Part shown: one piece after another, positions 30,812 to 39,282 of the stretch
Layout: every line of letters begins with the position of its first letter
How positions within the stretch are numbered: the first letter of the stretch is position 1
Assembly (NCBI GenBank): GCA_937885015.1
Contig: CALAAS010000011.1
Location: forward strand, 1 to 64,000
DNA: 64,000 nt
DNA from: an uncultured Clostridium sp.
Lineage (GTDB): Bacteria; Bacillota; Clostridia; Lachnospirales; Lachnospiraceae
Reading direction: 5' to 3'
Made by a program: the position numbers and the translations under genes
The notes under the pieces: model-generated
Told to the model about the DNA's origin: nothing
Seen by the model: only the letters and a program-made list of their open reading frames with translations
Databases searched by the model: none

Positions 30812-33229
30812 ATGGGAATACTGGAAAGCTGGAGAGAGAAAATCCTGGTATTTGACGGAGGGACGGGAAGTCTTTTGCAGGAAGAGGGACTTTTGCCCGG
30901 AGAACTGCCGGAAACCTGGAATATAGTAAGACCTGAGGTGTTGACGGGAATTCATCGCCGGTATCTGGAGGCCGGCTGTGATGTGGTGTTGGCCAATACC
31001 TTTGGGGCGAATCGCCTGAAATTTAATGAAAATACGGAATATGGACTGCAGGAGATTGTGGAGGCAGCCATGGAGAATGCCCACCGGGCAGTGCGGGATG
31101 TCGGAAAGGGCTATGTAGCTCTGGATCTGGGTCCTACAGGCCGTCTCTTAAAACCTATGGGCGATTTGGACTTTGAAGAGGCCGTGGAGATTTATAAAGA
31201 GGTGGTGGAAATCGGGGCCAGAAAAGGGGCGGATTTGATCCTGATCGAGACCATGAGCGATATGTATGAGCTGAAAGCCGCAGTGTTGGCGGCAAAGGAA
31301 AATTCAGATCTTCCAGTATTTGCCACCTGTATTTTCGATGGGAAAGGTAAAATGCTGACGGGGGGAACTCCAAAGGCGACGGTGGCTCTTCTGGAGGGAC
31401 TTGGCGTGGATGCACTGGGAATCAACTGCGGCCTGGGACCGGTCCAGATGGAGCCGATGGTGCGGGAACTTCTGGAGTATGCCTCCGTGCCGGTTATTGT
31501 CAATCCCAATGCAGGTCTTCCCCGCAGTGAGGGCGGAAAAACCGTATATGATATCGGGCCATCCGAGTTTGTAGAGACCATGGAGCATTTTTTGAAGCTG
31601 GGGGTGTCTGGTGTAGGTGGATGCTGCGGAACGACGCCGGAGCATATCCGTCTTCTGGCAGAGCGCTGCCGGGGACAGCGTCCGGTATCGCCGGAACCCA
31701 AAAACAGAACGCTGGTTACATCTTATGCATCGACAGTGGAGCTGGGGGCGGATCCGGTTATTATCGGAGAGCGGATCAATCCTACGGGAAAATCGAAGTT
31801 TAAACAGGCGCTCCGGGAACGGGATATGGAGTATATCCTGCGGGAAGGAATTACGCAACAGGAAAATGGGGCAGCAATTCTGGATGTGAATGTGGGACTC
31901 CCCGGCATTGATGAGGCGGAGATGATGTGCCAGGTGGTACAGGAACTTCAGGCAGTTACAGAACTGCCTTTGCAGCTGGATACATCCAGTCCTGCGGCCA
32001 TGGAGCGGGCGCTTCGGATTTACAATGGCAAGGCGATGATCAATTCTGTAAGCGGAAAGCAGGAGGTGATGGATGCTGTTTTTCCGTTGGTAAAGCATTA
32101 TGGAGGCGTTGTTGTGGCCTTGACCCTGGATGAGAATGGGATACCGGAAACAGCAGACGGGCGGATGGCCATTGCCAGGAAAATCTGTGAGGAAGCGGCT
32201 CGATATGGGATTTCCAGAAAGGATATTGTGATTGATGCGCTCTGCATGACGGTAAGTTCCGATCCGAAGGGGGCTCTTACGACATTGGAGACGGTGGGCC
32301 GAGTGCGCCGTGAGCTGGGATGCAATACAGTTCTTGGTGTATCCAATATTTCCTTTGGCCTTCCGCAGCGGGAAATTATCAATGCCGCCTTCTTTACAAT
32401 GGCCCTTCAGAGCGGCCTGACGGCCGCTATCCTGAATCCCAATTCAGAGGCCATGATGCGTTCGTATTATGGCTATCGGGCACTGGCAGCTCTGGATTCT
32501 CACTGCGGCACTTATATTGAGCGGTACGGAGTATCTGTTCCGACTCCCGATTCCGGCTCTAAGAAGGAGGCTGCAAAAGCAGGAGAAAAAGGTCCAGACA
32601 ATCAGGCATTGCTGCGTTTGGCCGGAGCTGTGGAACGAGGCCTTCGGGAGGATGCGGCTTTGGCGGCTGAGGCGCTTCTAAAGGAGCAGAGCGGCCTGGA
32701 AATTATCAATTCCTGTATGATTCCGGCACTGGATCGGGTTGGGAAGGGATTTGAGAGGGGAACGGTATTTTTGCCGCAGCTTCTGATGAGTGCAGAAGCT
32801 GCACGTGCAGCTTTTGATGTAATAAAAGAGGCGATGAGGACCTCCGGTCAGACCGGCGGGAAGAAGGGAACGATTATTCTGGCTACCGTTAAAGGAGATA
32901 TCCACGATATTGGAAAAAACATCGTAAAGGTTCTGCTGGAGAATTATGGTTATGAGGTGTTGGATCTGGGAAAGGATGTGAAACCGGATAAAATTGTGGA
33001 GGAGACAGTGGCTGGCCGCGTGCAGCTGGTTGGCCTTTCGGCCCTGATGACCACAACGGTTCCAAGTATGGAAGAAACCATACGGCATCTGCGCCGGGAG
33101 GCACCCTGGGTTAAAATTATGGTGGGCGGAGCGGTGCTGACAGAGGAGTATGCCATGTCCATTGGAGCGGACGTTTACTGCCGGGATGCCATGGCTTCTG
33201 TGGCCTGTGCCCAGAAGATTTTCGGGTAA
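30812..33229 (+). CDS. metH: B12-dependent methionine synthase without activation domain
   Basis: An 805-residue enzyme that transfers the methyl of 5-methyl-THF to homocysteine through cobalamin. The Hcy domain (about 1-300) has FDGGTGSLLQ and the zinc-binding VGGCCGTTPEH (Cys271, Cys272). The pterin domain (about 315-590) has GERINPTGK and DVNVGLPGIDE. The cobalamin cap and binding domains (about 610-805) have GDIHDIGKNIV, with His698 as lower cobalt ligand. The usual C-terminal SAM domain (about 330 residues) is absent and supplied by the preceding gene. The start is the ATG at 30812, with AAAGGGAG upstream. Together with metF it forms a complete methyl-transfer module. Confidence 0.95.
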   Translation: MGILESWREKILVFDGGTGSLLQEEGLLPGELPETWNIVRPEVLTGIHRRYLEAGCDVVLANTFGANRLKFNENTEYGLQEIVEAAMENAHRAVRDVGKGYVALDLGPTGRLLKPMGDLDFEEAVEIYKEVVEIGARKGADLILIETMSDMYELKAAVLAAKENSDLPVFATCIFDGKGKMLTGGTPKATVALLEGLGVDALGINCGLGPVQMEPMVRELLEYASVPVIVNPNAGLPRSEGGKTVYDIGPSEFVETMEHFLKLGVSGVGGCCGTTPEHIRLLAERCRGQRPVSPEPKNRTLVTSYASTVELGADPVIIGERINPTGKSKFKQALRERDMEYILREGITQQENGAAILDVNVGLPGIDEAEMMCQVVQELQAVTELPLQLDTSSPAAMERALRIYNGKAMINSVSGKQEVMDAVFPLVKHYGGVVVALTLDENGIPETADGRMAIARKICEEAARYGISRKDIVIDALCMTVSSDPKGALTTLETVGRVRRELGCNTVLGVSNISFGLPQREIINAAFFTMALQSGLTAAILNPNSEAMMRSYYGYRALAALDSHCGTYIERYGVSVPTPDSGSKKEAAKAGEKGPDNQALLRLAGAVERGLREDAALAAEALLKEQSGLEIINSCMIPALDRVGKGFERGTVFLPQLLMSAEAARAAFDVIKEAMRTSGQTGGKKGTIILATVKGDIHDIGKNIVKVLLENYGYEVLDLGKDVKPDKIVEETVAGRVQLVGLSALMTTTVPSMEETIRHLRREAPWVKIMVGGAVLTEEYAMSIGADVYCRDAMASVACAQKIFG

Positions 33230-33285
33230 AGAAAAGGACGCGGACAGTTCTTAATGCCAGTCGGTCAGAATTGCTGCGCAGGCAC

Positions 33286-33314
33286 TTGACAGAGCCCATA
33301 ACTTATACTAAAAT
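33286..33314 (+). promoter_or_regulatory. Promoter of the HPr gene
   Basis: Consensus TTGACA (33286-33291), a 17-base spacer and TAAAAT (33309-33314), about 50 bases before the ATG. Confidence 0.8.
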
Positions 33315-33366
33315 CTAAAGCATATTCAGGTGTGGAACCAGTCCACAGCCTCGAAGGAGGTAGCGT

Positions 33367-33630
33367 ATGGTATCTAAAAAAGTAACAGTGATCAATCCCT
33401 CTGGACTGCATCTTCGGCCGGCCGGCGTGCTGTCTCAGACCGCCATGCAGTTCAAAAGCAAGACTATCATCGAATGCGGCGAGAAGAATATTGTGGCAAA
33501 GAGCGTACTGAACGTGATGGCAGCTGGAGTTAAGTGCGGAACAGAGATTACCGTTGTCTGTGACGGACCGGATGAAGAGGAAGCGCTTGCAAAGATTACA
33601 GAGGCGATTGAGTCGGGACTTGGCGAGTAA
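33367..33630 (+). CDS. ptsH: HPr phosphocarrier protein
   Basis: An 87-residue HPr, the small cytosolic carrier that takes phosphate from Enzyme I and passes it to PTS IIA proteins. His15 in SGLHLRPAG is the phosphorylated histidine with Arg17 beside it. Ser46 in AKSVLNVMA is the regulatory serine used by HPr kinase in Firmicutes. Both sites are present, so this is HPr rather than Crh. AAGGAGG precedes the ATG. It is monocistronic, with a strong promoter and a terminator at 33669. Enzyme I is not adjacent. It may serve the PTS-like permease at 27490 among many others. Confidence 0.94.
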   Translation: MVSKKVTVINPSGLHLRPAGVLSQTAMQFKSKTIIECGEKNIVAKSVLNVMAAGVKCGTEITVVCDGPDEEEALAKITEAIESGLGE

Positions 33631-33668
33631 ATACCGACTGCAGCAGTATGGATGAGAGGAAATGTATG

Positions 33669-33709
33669 GAGGGTGTGGCAAAACGAAATGTTTTGAAGCA
33701 CCCTCTTTT
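33669..33709 (+). terminator. Intrinsic terminator of ptsH
   Basis: GAGGGTG (33669-33675) pairs with CACCCTC (33699-33705), with further pairing of CAAAAC and GTTTTG inside, followed by TTTTC. Confidence 0.8.
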
Positions 33710-33743
33710 CCATCAGAGGATCAACAGAAAGGAGTGACTGGTT

Positions 33744-34178
33744 ATGAAAATCAATGTATATGAACACCGGACACAGTATTACGAGACGGATCAGATGGGG
33801 ATCATCCACCACGCCAATTATCTGCACTGGTTTGAAGAAGCCAGAATTGACATGATGGAGCAGATGGGAATGGGTTATGACGAGATGGAGCGCCAGGGGA
33901 TTATCAGTCCGGTTCTGGCGGTTCACTGTGAATACAAGAGCATGGCCCGGTTTGGAGAGACGGTTCAGGTGCTGGTTCATCTGAAGGAGTACAACGGAAT
34001 TCGCATGACGCTGGAGTATACGGTGCTGGATAAGGAGACCGGACAGGTTCGCTGTGTGGGGGAGAGCCGCCACTGTTTCCTGACGCGAGACGGGAAACCG
34101 GTGTCGTTAAAGCGCAATTATATTGAGATGGATAAAGCATTCCGGGAATATACTATGCGGGAAAATGAGGAGGCGTAA
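33744..34178 (+). CDS. YbgC/FadM-type acyl-CoA thioesterase
   Basis: A 144-residue hotdog-fold thioesterase that hydrolyses acyl-CoA or acyl-ACP. The 4HBT motif YYETDQMGIIHHANYLHWFEEAR (about 12-34, in two parts) contains catalytic Asp16. LAVHCEYKSMARFGETVQV is the usual second strand block. Homologues accept short to medium chain or aromatic acyl-CoA; the preferred chain is unknown. AAAGGAG precedes the ATG. The PAP2 phosphatase gene starts immediately after its stop, so the two are co-translated and may both act in lipid turnover. Confidence 0.9.
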   Translation: MKINVYEHRTQYYETDQMGIIHHANYLHWFEEARIDMMEQMGMGYDEMERQGIISPVLAVHCEYKSMARFGETVQVLVHLKEYNGIRMTLEYTVLDKETGQVRCVGESRHCFLTRDGKPVSLKRNYIEMDKAFREYTMRENEEA

Positions 34179-34742
34179 GTGGAAACTTTTTTGGCAGAGG
34201 CGGAGCTTCAGCTCCTGCACCGGATTCAGGAGCTGCGTGGGCCTTTTCTGGATGCATGTATGGAATTTGTCACCTCTTTGGGGGATAAAGGGTTGCTCTT
34301 TATCCTGCTGGGAGTTGGACTTTTTCTGTTTCCACGAACCCGCCGGACGGGGGCAGCGGTGCTGCTGTCCCTGGCGGCAGGCTTTCTGGCAGGCAACCTG
34401 GTGTTGAAGAATGTATTTATGAGACAGCGCCCCTGTTGGCTGGATTCAGCAGTTGTACTTCTCATCGAAACCCCGTCGGATTATTCATTTCCCTCGGGCC
34501 ATTCGCTGGCATCCTTTGAGACGGCGGTCAGTATTTTTCTGTACCATAAAAAATGGGGGGCAGCGGCCATCCTGCTGGCGGTTCTGATTGCATTTTCCCG
34601 TCTTTATCTGTTTGTTCATTTTCCGACGGATGTGGCGGCAGGAGCGATTCTGGGAAGCCTGATTGCATGGATGGTTCACAGAGTACTTGAAAAACAGAAA
34701 AATTGTGTTATACTGAAAAGGCAAAAAAACAAAAGTGAGTAA
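34179..34742 (+). CDS. PAP2 family membrane phosphatase
   Basis: A 187-residue integral membrane phosphatase of the PAP2 superfamily, which removes phosphate from lipid phosphates such as phosphatidate or undecaprenyl pyrophosphate. The three motifs are present: KNVFMRQRP (about 86-94), PSGHS (about 115-119) and SRLYLFVHFPTD (about 149-160, catalytic His). The start codon is GTG, directly after the stop of the thioesterase gene, with a GGAGG-like stretch inside that gene. The THF riboswitch begins at the base after its stop. The exact lipid substrate is unknown; undecaprenyl pyrophosphate is a common one for this size class. Confidence 0.88.
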   Translation: METFLAEAELQLLHRIQELRGPFLDACMEFVTSLGDKGLLFILLGVGLFLFPRTRRTGAAVLLSLAAGFLAGNLVLKNVFMRQRPCWLDSAVVLLIETPSDYSFPSGHSLASFETAVSIFLYHKKWGAAAILLAVLIAFSRLYLFVHFPTDVAAGAILGSLIAWMVHRVLEKQKNCVILKRQKNKSE

Positions 34743-34845
34743 GCAGAGTAGGGATACAGGCGTTAAGTGCCGACTGAACAGGGAGTTGTCAGTCGGACGA
34801 AGGAAATGAAACCATTTCCGCGGTCGGTATCCCGCATCCCGCTGC
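34743..34845 (+). promoter_or_regulatory. Tetrahydrofolate (THF) riboswitch
   Basis: The leader matches the folT-type THF aptamer: GAGTAG at the 5' side, the conserved GGCGTTAAGTGCC segment (34759-34771), GGGAGTTGTC, CGAAG and GCGGT, and closure of P1 by GCAG (34743-34746) with CTGC (34842-34845). It precedes a FolT folate-transporter gene, the commonest partner. Binding of THF is expected to lower folT expression. Confidence 0.9.
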
Positions 34846-34889
34846 ATCGTTGATAGTCCGACCGGAGCAGGTTCTTCGCCGGATGAATG

Positions 34890-34933
34890 ATATCTCCTGA
34901 TGTGGTTCGAGAGATCTGCAGAAAAGGAGGTAT
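34890..34933 (+). promoter_or_regulatory. Shine-Dalgarno-sequestering hairpin of folT
   Basis: ATATCTCCT (34890-34898) can pair with AGGAGGTAT (34925-34933), which contains the folT ribosome site and is followed by a T run. It is a plausible expression platform, acting on translation or as a terminator, between the riboswitch and the ATG at 34940. Confidence 0.6.
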
Positions 34934-34939
34934 TTTTTT

Positions 34940-35497
34940 ATGAAAAAAATGGCAGCTGTCTACGGCGATTCCTGGCAGGAATTAAAGCATGTGCGCACCA
35001 TTACAACCGTGGCCATGTTCATGGCTATCTCCGTTATTCTGGGATTCTTTACAATTGAGGCAGGGCCGTACCTGAAAATCGGGTTTGGAAGTGTGGTAAA
35101 TGAGTTTGTCTATTACCTGTTTGGGCCGGTGGTCGGAGCTGTATATGGCGGCGTGCTGGATCTTGTCAAATTTGTGGCCAAACCCACCGGTGCCTTCTTC
35201 CCTGGATTTACGCTGAATGCGATTTTGGGCGGCGTGCTGTATGGAAGCATTCTGTACCGGAGACCTCTCAGTCTTGGCCGCGTCCTGGCGGCCAACCTGG
35301 TGGTGGCGGTTATCTGTAATATCTGTCTGAACACGTTTTTTCTCAGCATCATGTCCGGAAAGGCAATCCTGGTGCTTTTACCCGTACGTGCTCTGAAGAA
35401 TCTGATTATGTGGCCAGTAGATTCGTTTATTTTTCTGATTATTGCCAGAACCATGGAGAATGTGGGGCTGGTACGTGCCATCCGCCGTTTTCAGTGA
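34940..35497 (+). CDS. folT: Folate ECF transporter S component
   Basis: A 185-residue membrane protein, the substrate-binding subunit of an energy-coupling-factor folate importer. Six hydrophobic segments are present. The sequence GPYLKIGFGSVVNEFVYYLFGPVVGAVYGGVLDLVKFV near residues 40-80 is typical of FolT. It must work with EcfA, EcfA' and EcfT, which are not in the window. The THF riboswitch directly upstream supports the folate assignment strongly. AGGAGG precedes the ATG but lies in a hairpin. A BioY gene follows 54 bases later, so biotin and folate uptake may be co-transcribed. Confidence 0.93.
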   Translation: MKKMAAVYGDSWQELKHVRTITTVAMFMAISVILGFFTIEAGPYLKIGFGSVVNEFVYYLFGPVVGAVYGGVLDLVKFVAKPTGAFFPGFTLNAILGGVLYGSILYRRPLSLGRVLAANLVVAVICNICLNTFFLSIMSGKAILVLLPVRALKNLIMWPVDSFIFLIIARTMENVGLVRAIRRFQ

Positions 35498-35551
35498 CTG
35501 GCATTGTCCGGGGACAGGAAAGCCGGCTGGATGGCAGAGAGGAGCTGGACT

Positions 35552-36142
35552 ATGAGAAAAGAAGCGGCTGTCCGGCGAGAGGTACTGCCGAGAGATTTGC
35601 CGGTTTGCGGCCTGTTCGCGGCGCTGATCGCCGTGGGGGCATTTATTAAAATTGTGATTCCGGTGGGACCGGATACGATGAATATAACGCTCCAGTGGTT
35701 TTTCGTACTTCTGGCGGCATTTCTTCTGGGGGCCAGAAGGGCCTGTTTCAGTGTGGCCGTATATCTGCTGATCGGTTTGATGGGAGTCCCGGTATTTGCC
35801 CGGGGCGGCGGACCGGCATACCTGTTGCGCCCTACCTTCGGTTTCCTGCTGGGTTTTCTGGCTGCGGCCGGTGTGACGGGATTTTTCTGTGAACGGCTTC
35901 ATTCCTTTAAGATGAGCAGCCTTCTGATGGCGGCAGCAGCAGGCTACCTGGTCTATTATGGGGCCGGAATCGGGTATTTTTACCTGATTTCCCGATTTTT
36001 GATGGCGGAACCGGTGGGGATTGGTGTGATTATTTTCGTGTACTGCCTTCCGGAGATGCCGGCAGATATTTTGTTCTGCGTTTTTGCGGCGGCGCTGGCC
36101 AGACGGCTGCGCCCGGCGGTTTTTTCCATGTTGGGGAAATGA
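35552..36142 (+). CDS. bioY: Biotin transporter BioY
   Basis: A 196-residue S component for biotin uptake. The BioY signature is seen in LGARRACFSVAVYLLIGLMGVPVFA (about 64-88) and GPAYLLRPTFGFLLGF (about 92-107). Six membrane segments are predicted. I start at the ATG at 35552, with GAGAGGAG just upstream; a longer frame from 35504 has no ribosome site. It may use the shared ECF module, as folT does. No BirA-type operator was found in the short gap from folT. A terminator follows at 36160. Confidence 0.92.
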   Translation: MRKEAAVRREVLPRDLPVCGLFAALIAVGAFIKIVIPVGPDTMNITLQWFFVLLAAFLLGARRACFSVAVYLLIGLMGVPVFARGGGPAYLLRPTFGFLLGFLAAAGVTGFFCERLHSFKMSSLLMAAAAGYLVYYGAGIGYFYLISRFLMAEPVGIGVIIFVYCLPEMPADILFCVFAAALARRLRPAVFSMLGK

Positions 36143-36159
36143 TGGGAAGAGGGCTGGCG

Positions 36160-36209
36160 AGGGGACTGATTTGGGTTTTGCTCAAGTCAGCCCCCTCTTT
36201 CTTTTTTTG
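36160..36209 (+). terminator. Intrinsic terminator after bioY
   Basis: GAGGGGACTGA (36160-36170) pairs with TCAGCCCCCTC (36188-36198, one bulge) and runs into TTTCTTTTTTT. Confidence 0.88.
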
Positions 36210-36317
36210 TATAAATATGTTAGGATAGAGAATAAATGGATTTGTCTGTGCGGCGGGGGCGGGACCTTCGGCCATACAGACGGCCGCATGAGTTTTTTGG
36301 TAGAAGGAGAAAAGAAC

Positions 36318-37154
36318 ATGAGCGAAAAGAGCGAAACTTGTAATCATAACTGTTCCAGCTGCGGTGAGACCTGCTCCAGCCGTACGCAGGAAAGCTTTCT
36401 GGAGGCATTAAATCCGCAGAGTTCAGTGAAAAAGGTAATTGGAGTTGTCAGTGGAAAGGGCGGTGTGGGAAAATCCCTGGTAACTTCTCTGATGGCTTGT
36501 AAGATGCGGGCCAGAAATAACCGTGTCGGCATTTTGGATGCAGATATTACCGGTCCATCCATCCCCAAGGCATTTGGCCTCCATGGAACTGTGGGTGTGA
36601 CGGCAGATCAGCTGATGATTCCCAGCGTCAGTTCCACAGGGATTGAGGTACTTTCCTCCAATCTGATTCTGGAAAATGAGACAGATCCCGTGATCTGGAG
36701 AGGGCCGATTGTGGGCGGTGTGATCAAACAGTTCTGGGGTGAGGCTCTCTGGAATAATATTGATTACATGTTTGTGGATATGCCTCCGGGAACCGGAGAT
36801 GTTCCGCTGACCGTATTCCAGTCTTTGCCGTTGAACGGAATCCTGATCGTGACGTCTCCTCAGGAGCTGGTATCCATGATCGTGGCCAAGGCAGTCAATA
36901 TGGCAAAGAAGATGAATATTCCGATCATTGGACTCATTGAGAATATGAGCTATCTGGAGTGCCCGGACTGTGGCAGGAAAATTTCTGTATTTGGGGAGAG
37001 CCGCATTGAGGAGACGGCTGCCCAGTACGGTATCCCGGTTCTGGCCCGGATCCCCATTGATCCGAAGATTGCCGGCAGTGTAGATGCCGGTACAGTAGAA
37101 TCGGTGGAGGCGCCGTGGCTGGATGCAGCGGCAGATGCAGTAGAAGAACTGTAA
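36318..37154 (+). CDS. Mrp/NBP35 family iron-sulfur carrier ATPase
   Basis: A 278-residue P-loop ATPase involved in iron-sulfur cluster assembly or transfer. The N terminus has four cysteines, Cys8, Cys12, Cys15 and Cys19, as in NBP35-type proteins. The deviant Walker A is SGKGGVGKS (45-53), and DADITGPSIP and DMPPGTGD follow. A CPDCG pair near residue 215 is the bridging cluster site of the dimer. AGAAGGAG precedes the ATG. An extended -10 (TGTTAGGAT, 36219-36227) is the likely promoter. It is 14 bases before a RelQ-like gene and so probably co-transcribed with it. Target apoproteins are unknown. Confidence 0.92.
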   Translation: MSEKSETCNHNCSSCGETCSSRTQESFLEALNPQSSVKKVIGVVSGKGGVGKSLVTSLMACKMRARNNRVGILDADITGPSIPKAFGLHGTVGVTADQLMIPSVSSTGIEVLSSNLILENETDPVIWRGPIVGGVIKQFWGEALWNNIDYMFVDMPPGTGDVPLTVFQSLPLNGILIVTSPQELVSMIVAKAVNMAKKMNIPIIGLIENMSYLECPDCGRKISVFGESRIEETAAQYGIPVLARIPIDPKIAGSVDAGTVESVEAPWLDAAADAVEEL

Positions 37155-37167
37155 AGAGGTGTCAGGC

Positions 37168-37878
37168 ATGAATGTGGAGCGAAACCCCAATGGCGAGCTG
37201 AGCCATTTTGCGGTCAATACATCGCAGCGTTTTGAAACCCCTGAATCATTTATCAATACGGCCAAACAGTTTCAGGAAGCTATGATGCAGTACAGCTGTG
37301 CGATCCGGGAGGTTAAGACGAAGCTGGAGGTGCTCAATGATGAGCTTTCCATCCGTAATTCCAGAAATCCCATTGAGATGATTAAGGCCAGAATTAAGAA
37401 GCCGCTTAGTATTGTCGAAAAGCTGCAGCGTCGTGGTTTGCCTGTATCGGTGGAATCGATGGTTCAGAATTTGGATGATATTGCGGGGATTCGTGTCATC
37501 TGCTCGTTTATTGATGATATCTATGAGATCAGCAGGATGTTGGCGCGGCAGGATGATGTGACAGTCATTGCAATCAAGGATTATATCCGTTCCCCTAAGA
37601 GCAATGGATATCGCAGCTATCACATGATTATTGAAGTTCCGGTGTTTTTTTCCGACAGTAAGAAGAAGATTCGGGTGGAGGTACAGATCCGGACTATTGC
37701 GATGGATTTCTGGGCCAGCCTGGATCATGAACTGAAGTACAAAAAGCAACTGGAGGACTCCGATGCAACGGAGATCGGTGAGGAGCTGCAAAAGTGTGCA
37801 GAGGTTATTGCACAGACGGATTGGAAGATGCTGGATATCCGCCGCAAGATAGAAGAAAAAGGGATTCAGGTTACGTGA
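37168..37878 (+). CDS. relQ: RelQ/YjbM-like small alarmone synthetase
   Basis: A 236-residue protein resembling the RelQ (YjbM) small alarmone synthetase, which makes (p)ppGpp from ATP and GTP or GDP. Conserved stretches are PIEMIKARIKKPLSIVEKL (about 70-88), LDDIAGIRVICSF, NGYRSYHMIIEVPV and VEVQIRTIAMDFWASLDHELKYK, including the catalytic Glu of VQIRT and the Arg/Lys pyrophosphate contacts. No hydrolase domain is present. The ATG at 37168 has AAGAGGTG upstream; a GTG at 37159 is possible. It follows the Mrp ATPase gene and is convergent with a GNAT gene. It is one of three RelA/SpoT-domain proteins in this window. Confidence 0.9.
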   Translation: MNVERNPNGELSHFAVNTSQRFETPESFINTAKQFQEAMMQYSCAIREVKTKLEVLNDELSIRNSRNPIEMIKARIKKPLSIVEKLQRRGLPVSVESMVQNLDDIAGIRVICSFIDDIYEISRMLARQDDVTVIAIKDYIRSPKSNGYRSYHMIIEVPVFFSDSKKKIRVEVQIRTIAMDFWASLDHELKYKKQLEDSDATEIGEELQKCAEVIAQTDWKMLDIRRKIEEKGIQVT

Positions 37879-37921
37879 TGCCCGGTAAAACTGGGGCAGG
37901 TTTCCGGTATATGAGGGCGGG

Positions 37922-38740
37922 TTAATACAGGTAGTAGGACAGGGTTTCGCTTATGCGGAATCCTGTTTTTTGATAGAGAGATATTGCCGGGATATTGTCG
38001 CCGGAAACGTGGAGAAATACGGCCTCCTTGCCGAAGCTTTTCAATTCTAAAAGCATGAGAAGAAGTGCCTCTTTTCCGAGACCGAGGCCGCGCAGACCGG
38101 GTAAAACCTCAAAATCACAGAGACAGCCCCTTTTTGCTTTTGAAGCCGCAGCTTCGAAAAAAATGCGGCTGGAAGCAGCGGGGGAGGCAGAAGAAACCAG
38201 GAAAAAATGGAAAGTCAGGATCTGGAATCCGTTCTCCAGGGTGTTTTCTGTCTGCAGGGTAAGACGTCCGGGGGCCCAGTCAGCATTCGGAACTGCCTGG
38301 TCGGGACAGTATTTTTTCAGGTTGATTTCCATGCGATATTCCGTGCTGATCCGCTCTGCACCGATGGCTTCCAACGCCAATGGCGTATCTGGAAAATGTG
38401 GGGAAACGGGAAACAGAACATCCCGGTTTTGAATCCAGGGAGATGCCAGTGACAGAAGAGACGAAAAATAGCCTTTTTTTCGAAGGTTCGGGTGGGTGTA
38501 GGCGATACATTCTGCTTCTGGAAGAGGTTCTTCGCATTGCCGGATATCCGGATCTTCCTCCGGAAGTAAGAGAGCCAAAGTACAGACCAGCTCCGGGTCA
38601 TAGAGCAGAAAAAAGCGGGAGGCTTCTTCCAGGGGGAAGGCCAGAACAGGTTCGCCGTTTTTGGCGGAACCGGCTTCCAGAAGGGACTGGATTTCGTTTT
38701 TCTGTGTTTCCGTAAGTATGCAGGTTTCAATCGTTTTCAT
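37922..38740 (-). CDS. GNAT family N-acetyltransferase, two-domain
   Basis: A 272-residue acetyltransferase, longer than a single GNAT fold. A C-terminal GNAT domain is clear from PGLRGLGLGKEALLLMLLELKSFGKEAVFLHVSGDN IPAISLYQKTGF (read as separate motifs LRGLGLGKEAL and NIPAISLYQKTGF). An N-terminal half with THPNLRKKGYFSSLL looks like a second degenerate acetyl-CoA loop, so a tandem GNAT layout is likely. The ATG at 38740 has AAAGGAGACGCC just upstream; an upstream in-frame start does not. The substrate is unknown. It is monocistronic and convergent with the RelQ-like gene. Confidence 0.82.
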   Translation of the reverse strand: MKTIETCILTETQKNEIQSLLEAGSAKNGEPVLAFPLEEASRFFLLYDPELVCTLALLLPEEDPDIRQCEEPLPEAECIAYTHPNLRKKGYFSSLLSLASPWIQNRDVLFPVSPHFPDTPLALEAIGAERISTEYRMEINLKKYCPDQAVPNADWAPGRLTLQTENTLENGFQILTFHFFLVSSASPAASSRIFFEAAASKAKRGCLCDFEVLPGLRGLGLGKEALLLMLLELKSFGKEAVFLHVSGDNIPAISLYQKTGFRISETLSYYLY

Positions 38741-38856
38741 GGCGTCTCCTTTTCTGTATACAGGGCTTTTGCGGTAATTTCCAGGCCTTTGTTTCATGCT
38801 ACAAAAAAAAGGCGAAAATTTCAAGGAAATTGAAAGAATTTAAGCTACTTTTAATA

Positions 38857-38886
38857 TTGTCCTATGCAGGCGGACAGTGATAAAAT
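38857..38886 (+). promoter_or_regulatory. Promoter of lrgAB
   Basis: TTGTCC (38857-38862), an 18-base spacer and TAAAAT (38881-38886), 30 bases before lrgA. Confidence 0.6.
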
Positions 38887-38916
38887 AATAGCAATTAAAC
38901 GTAGGAGACGGACATC

Positions 38917-39282
38917 ATGAGATACCTGAGAGGAATTACTGTGATTTTCGGCATTACCATGCTGGGAGAATGCCTAAATAAAATACTGCCGTTTCCGGTT
39001 CCGGCCGGTGTATATGGTTTGTTTCTGATGCTGATGGCTCTCTGCGCCGGATGGGTCCGACTGGAGGATGTGTCAGAGACGGGAGATTTTCTGCTGGAAA
39101 TTATGCCGTTGATGTTTATACCGGCTGGCGTTGGCTTGATGACCAGTGTGGATGAGGTCAGAAACCTTCTGGTTCCGCTCGTTGTCATCACGGTAATTTC
39201 TACCCTGTTTGTGATGGCGGTGACCGGCTGGGTTGCCCAGGGAATTATCCGGAGAAAAAAGGGGGAGGAAAAGGGAAAATGA
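38917..39282 (+). CDS. lrgA: LrgA/CidA holin-like protein
   Basis: A 121-residue membrane protein of the LrgA/CidA family with four hydrophobic segments and a basic cytosolic tail (RRKKGEEKGK). The family motif FPVPAGVYGLFLMLMAL is near residues 26-42, with PLMFIPAGVGLM following. LrgA and LrgB were described as antiholin-like controllers of murein hydrolases and, more recently, as pyruvate-linked transporters in some Firmicutes and plants. Its stop overlaps the start of lrgB by four bases, so the two are translationally coupled. GTAGGAG precedes the ATG. Confidence 0.9.
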   Translation: MRYLRGITVIFGITMLGECLNKILPFPVPAGVYGLFLMLMALCAGWVRLEDVSETGDFLLEIMPLMFIPAGVGLMTSVDEVRNLLVPLVVITVISTLFVMAVTGWVAQGIIRRKKGEEKGK

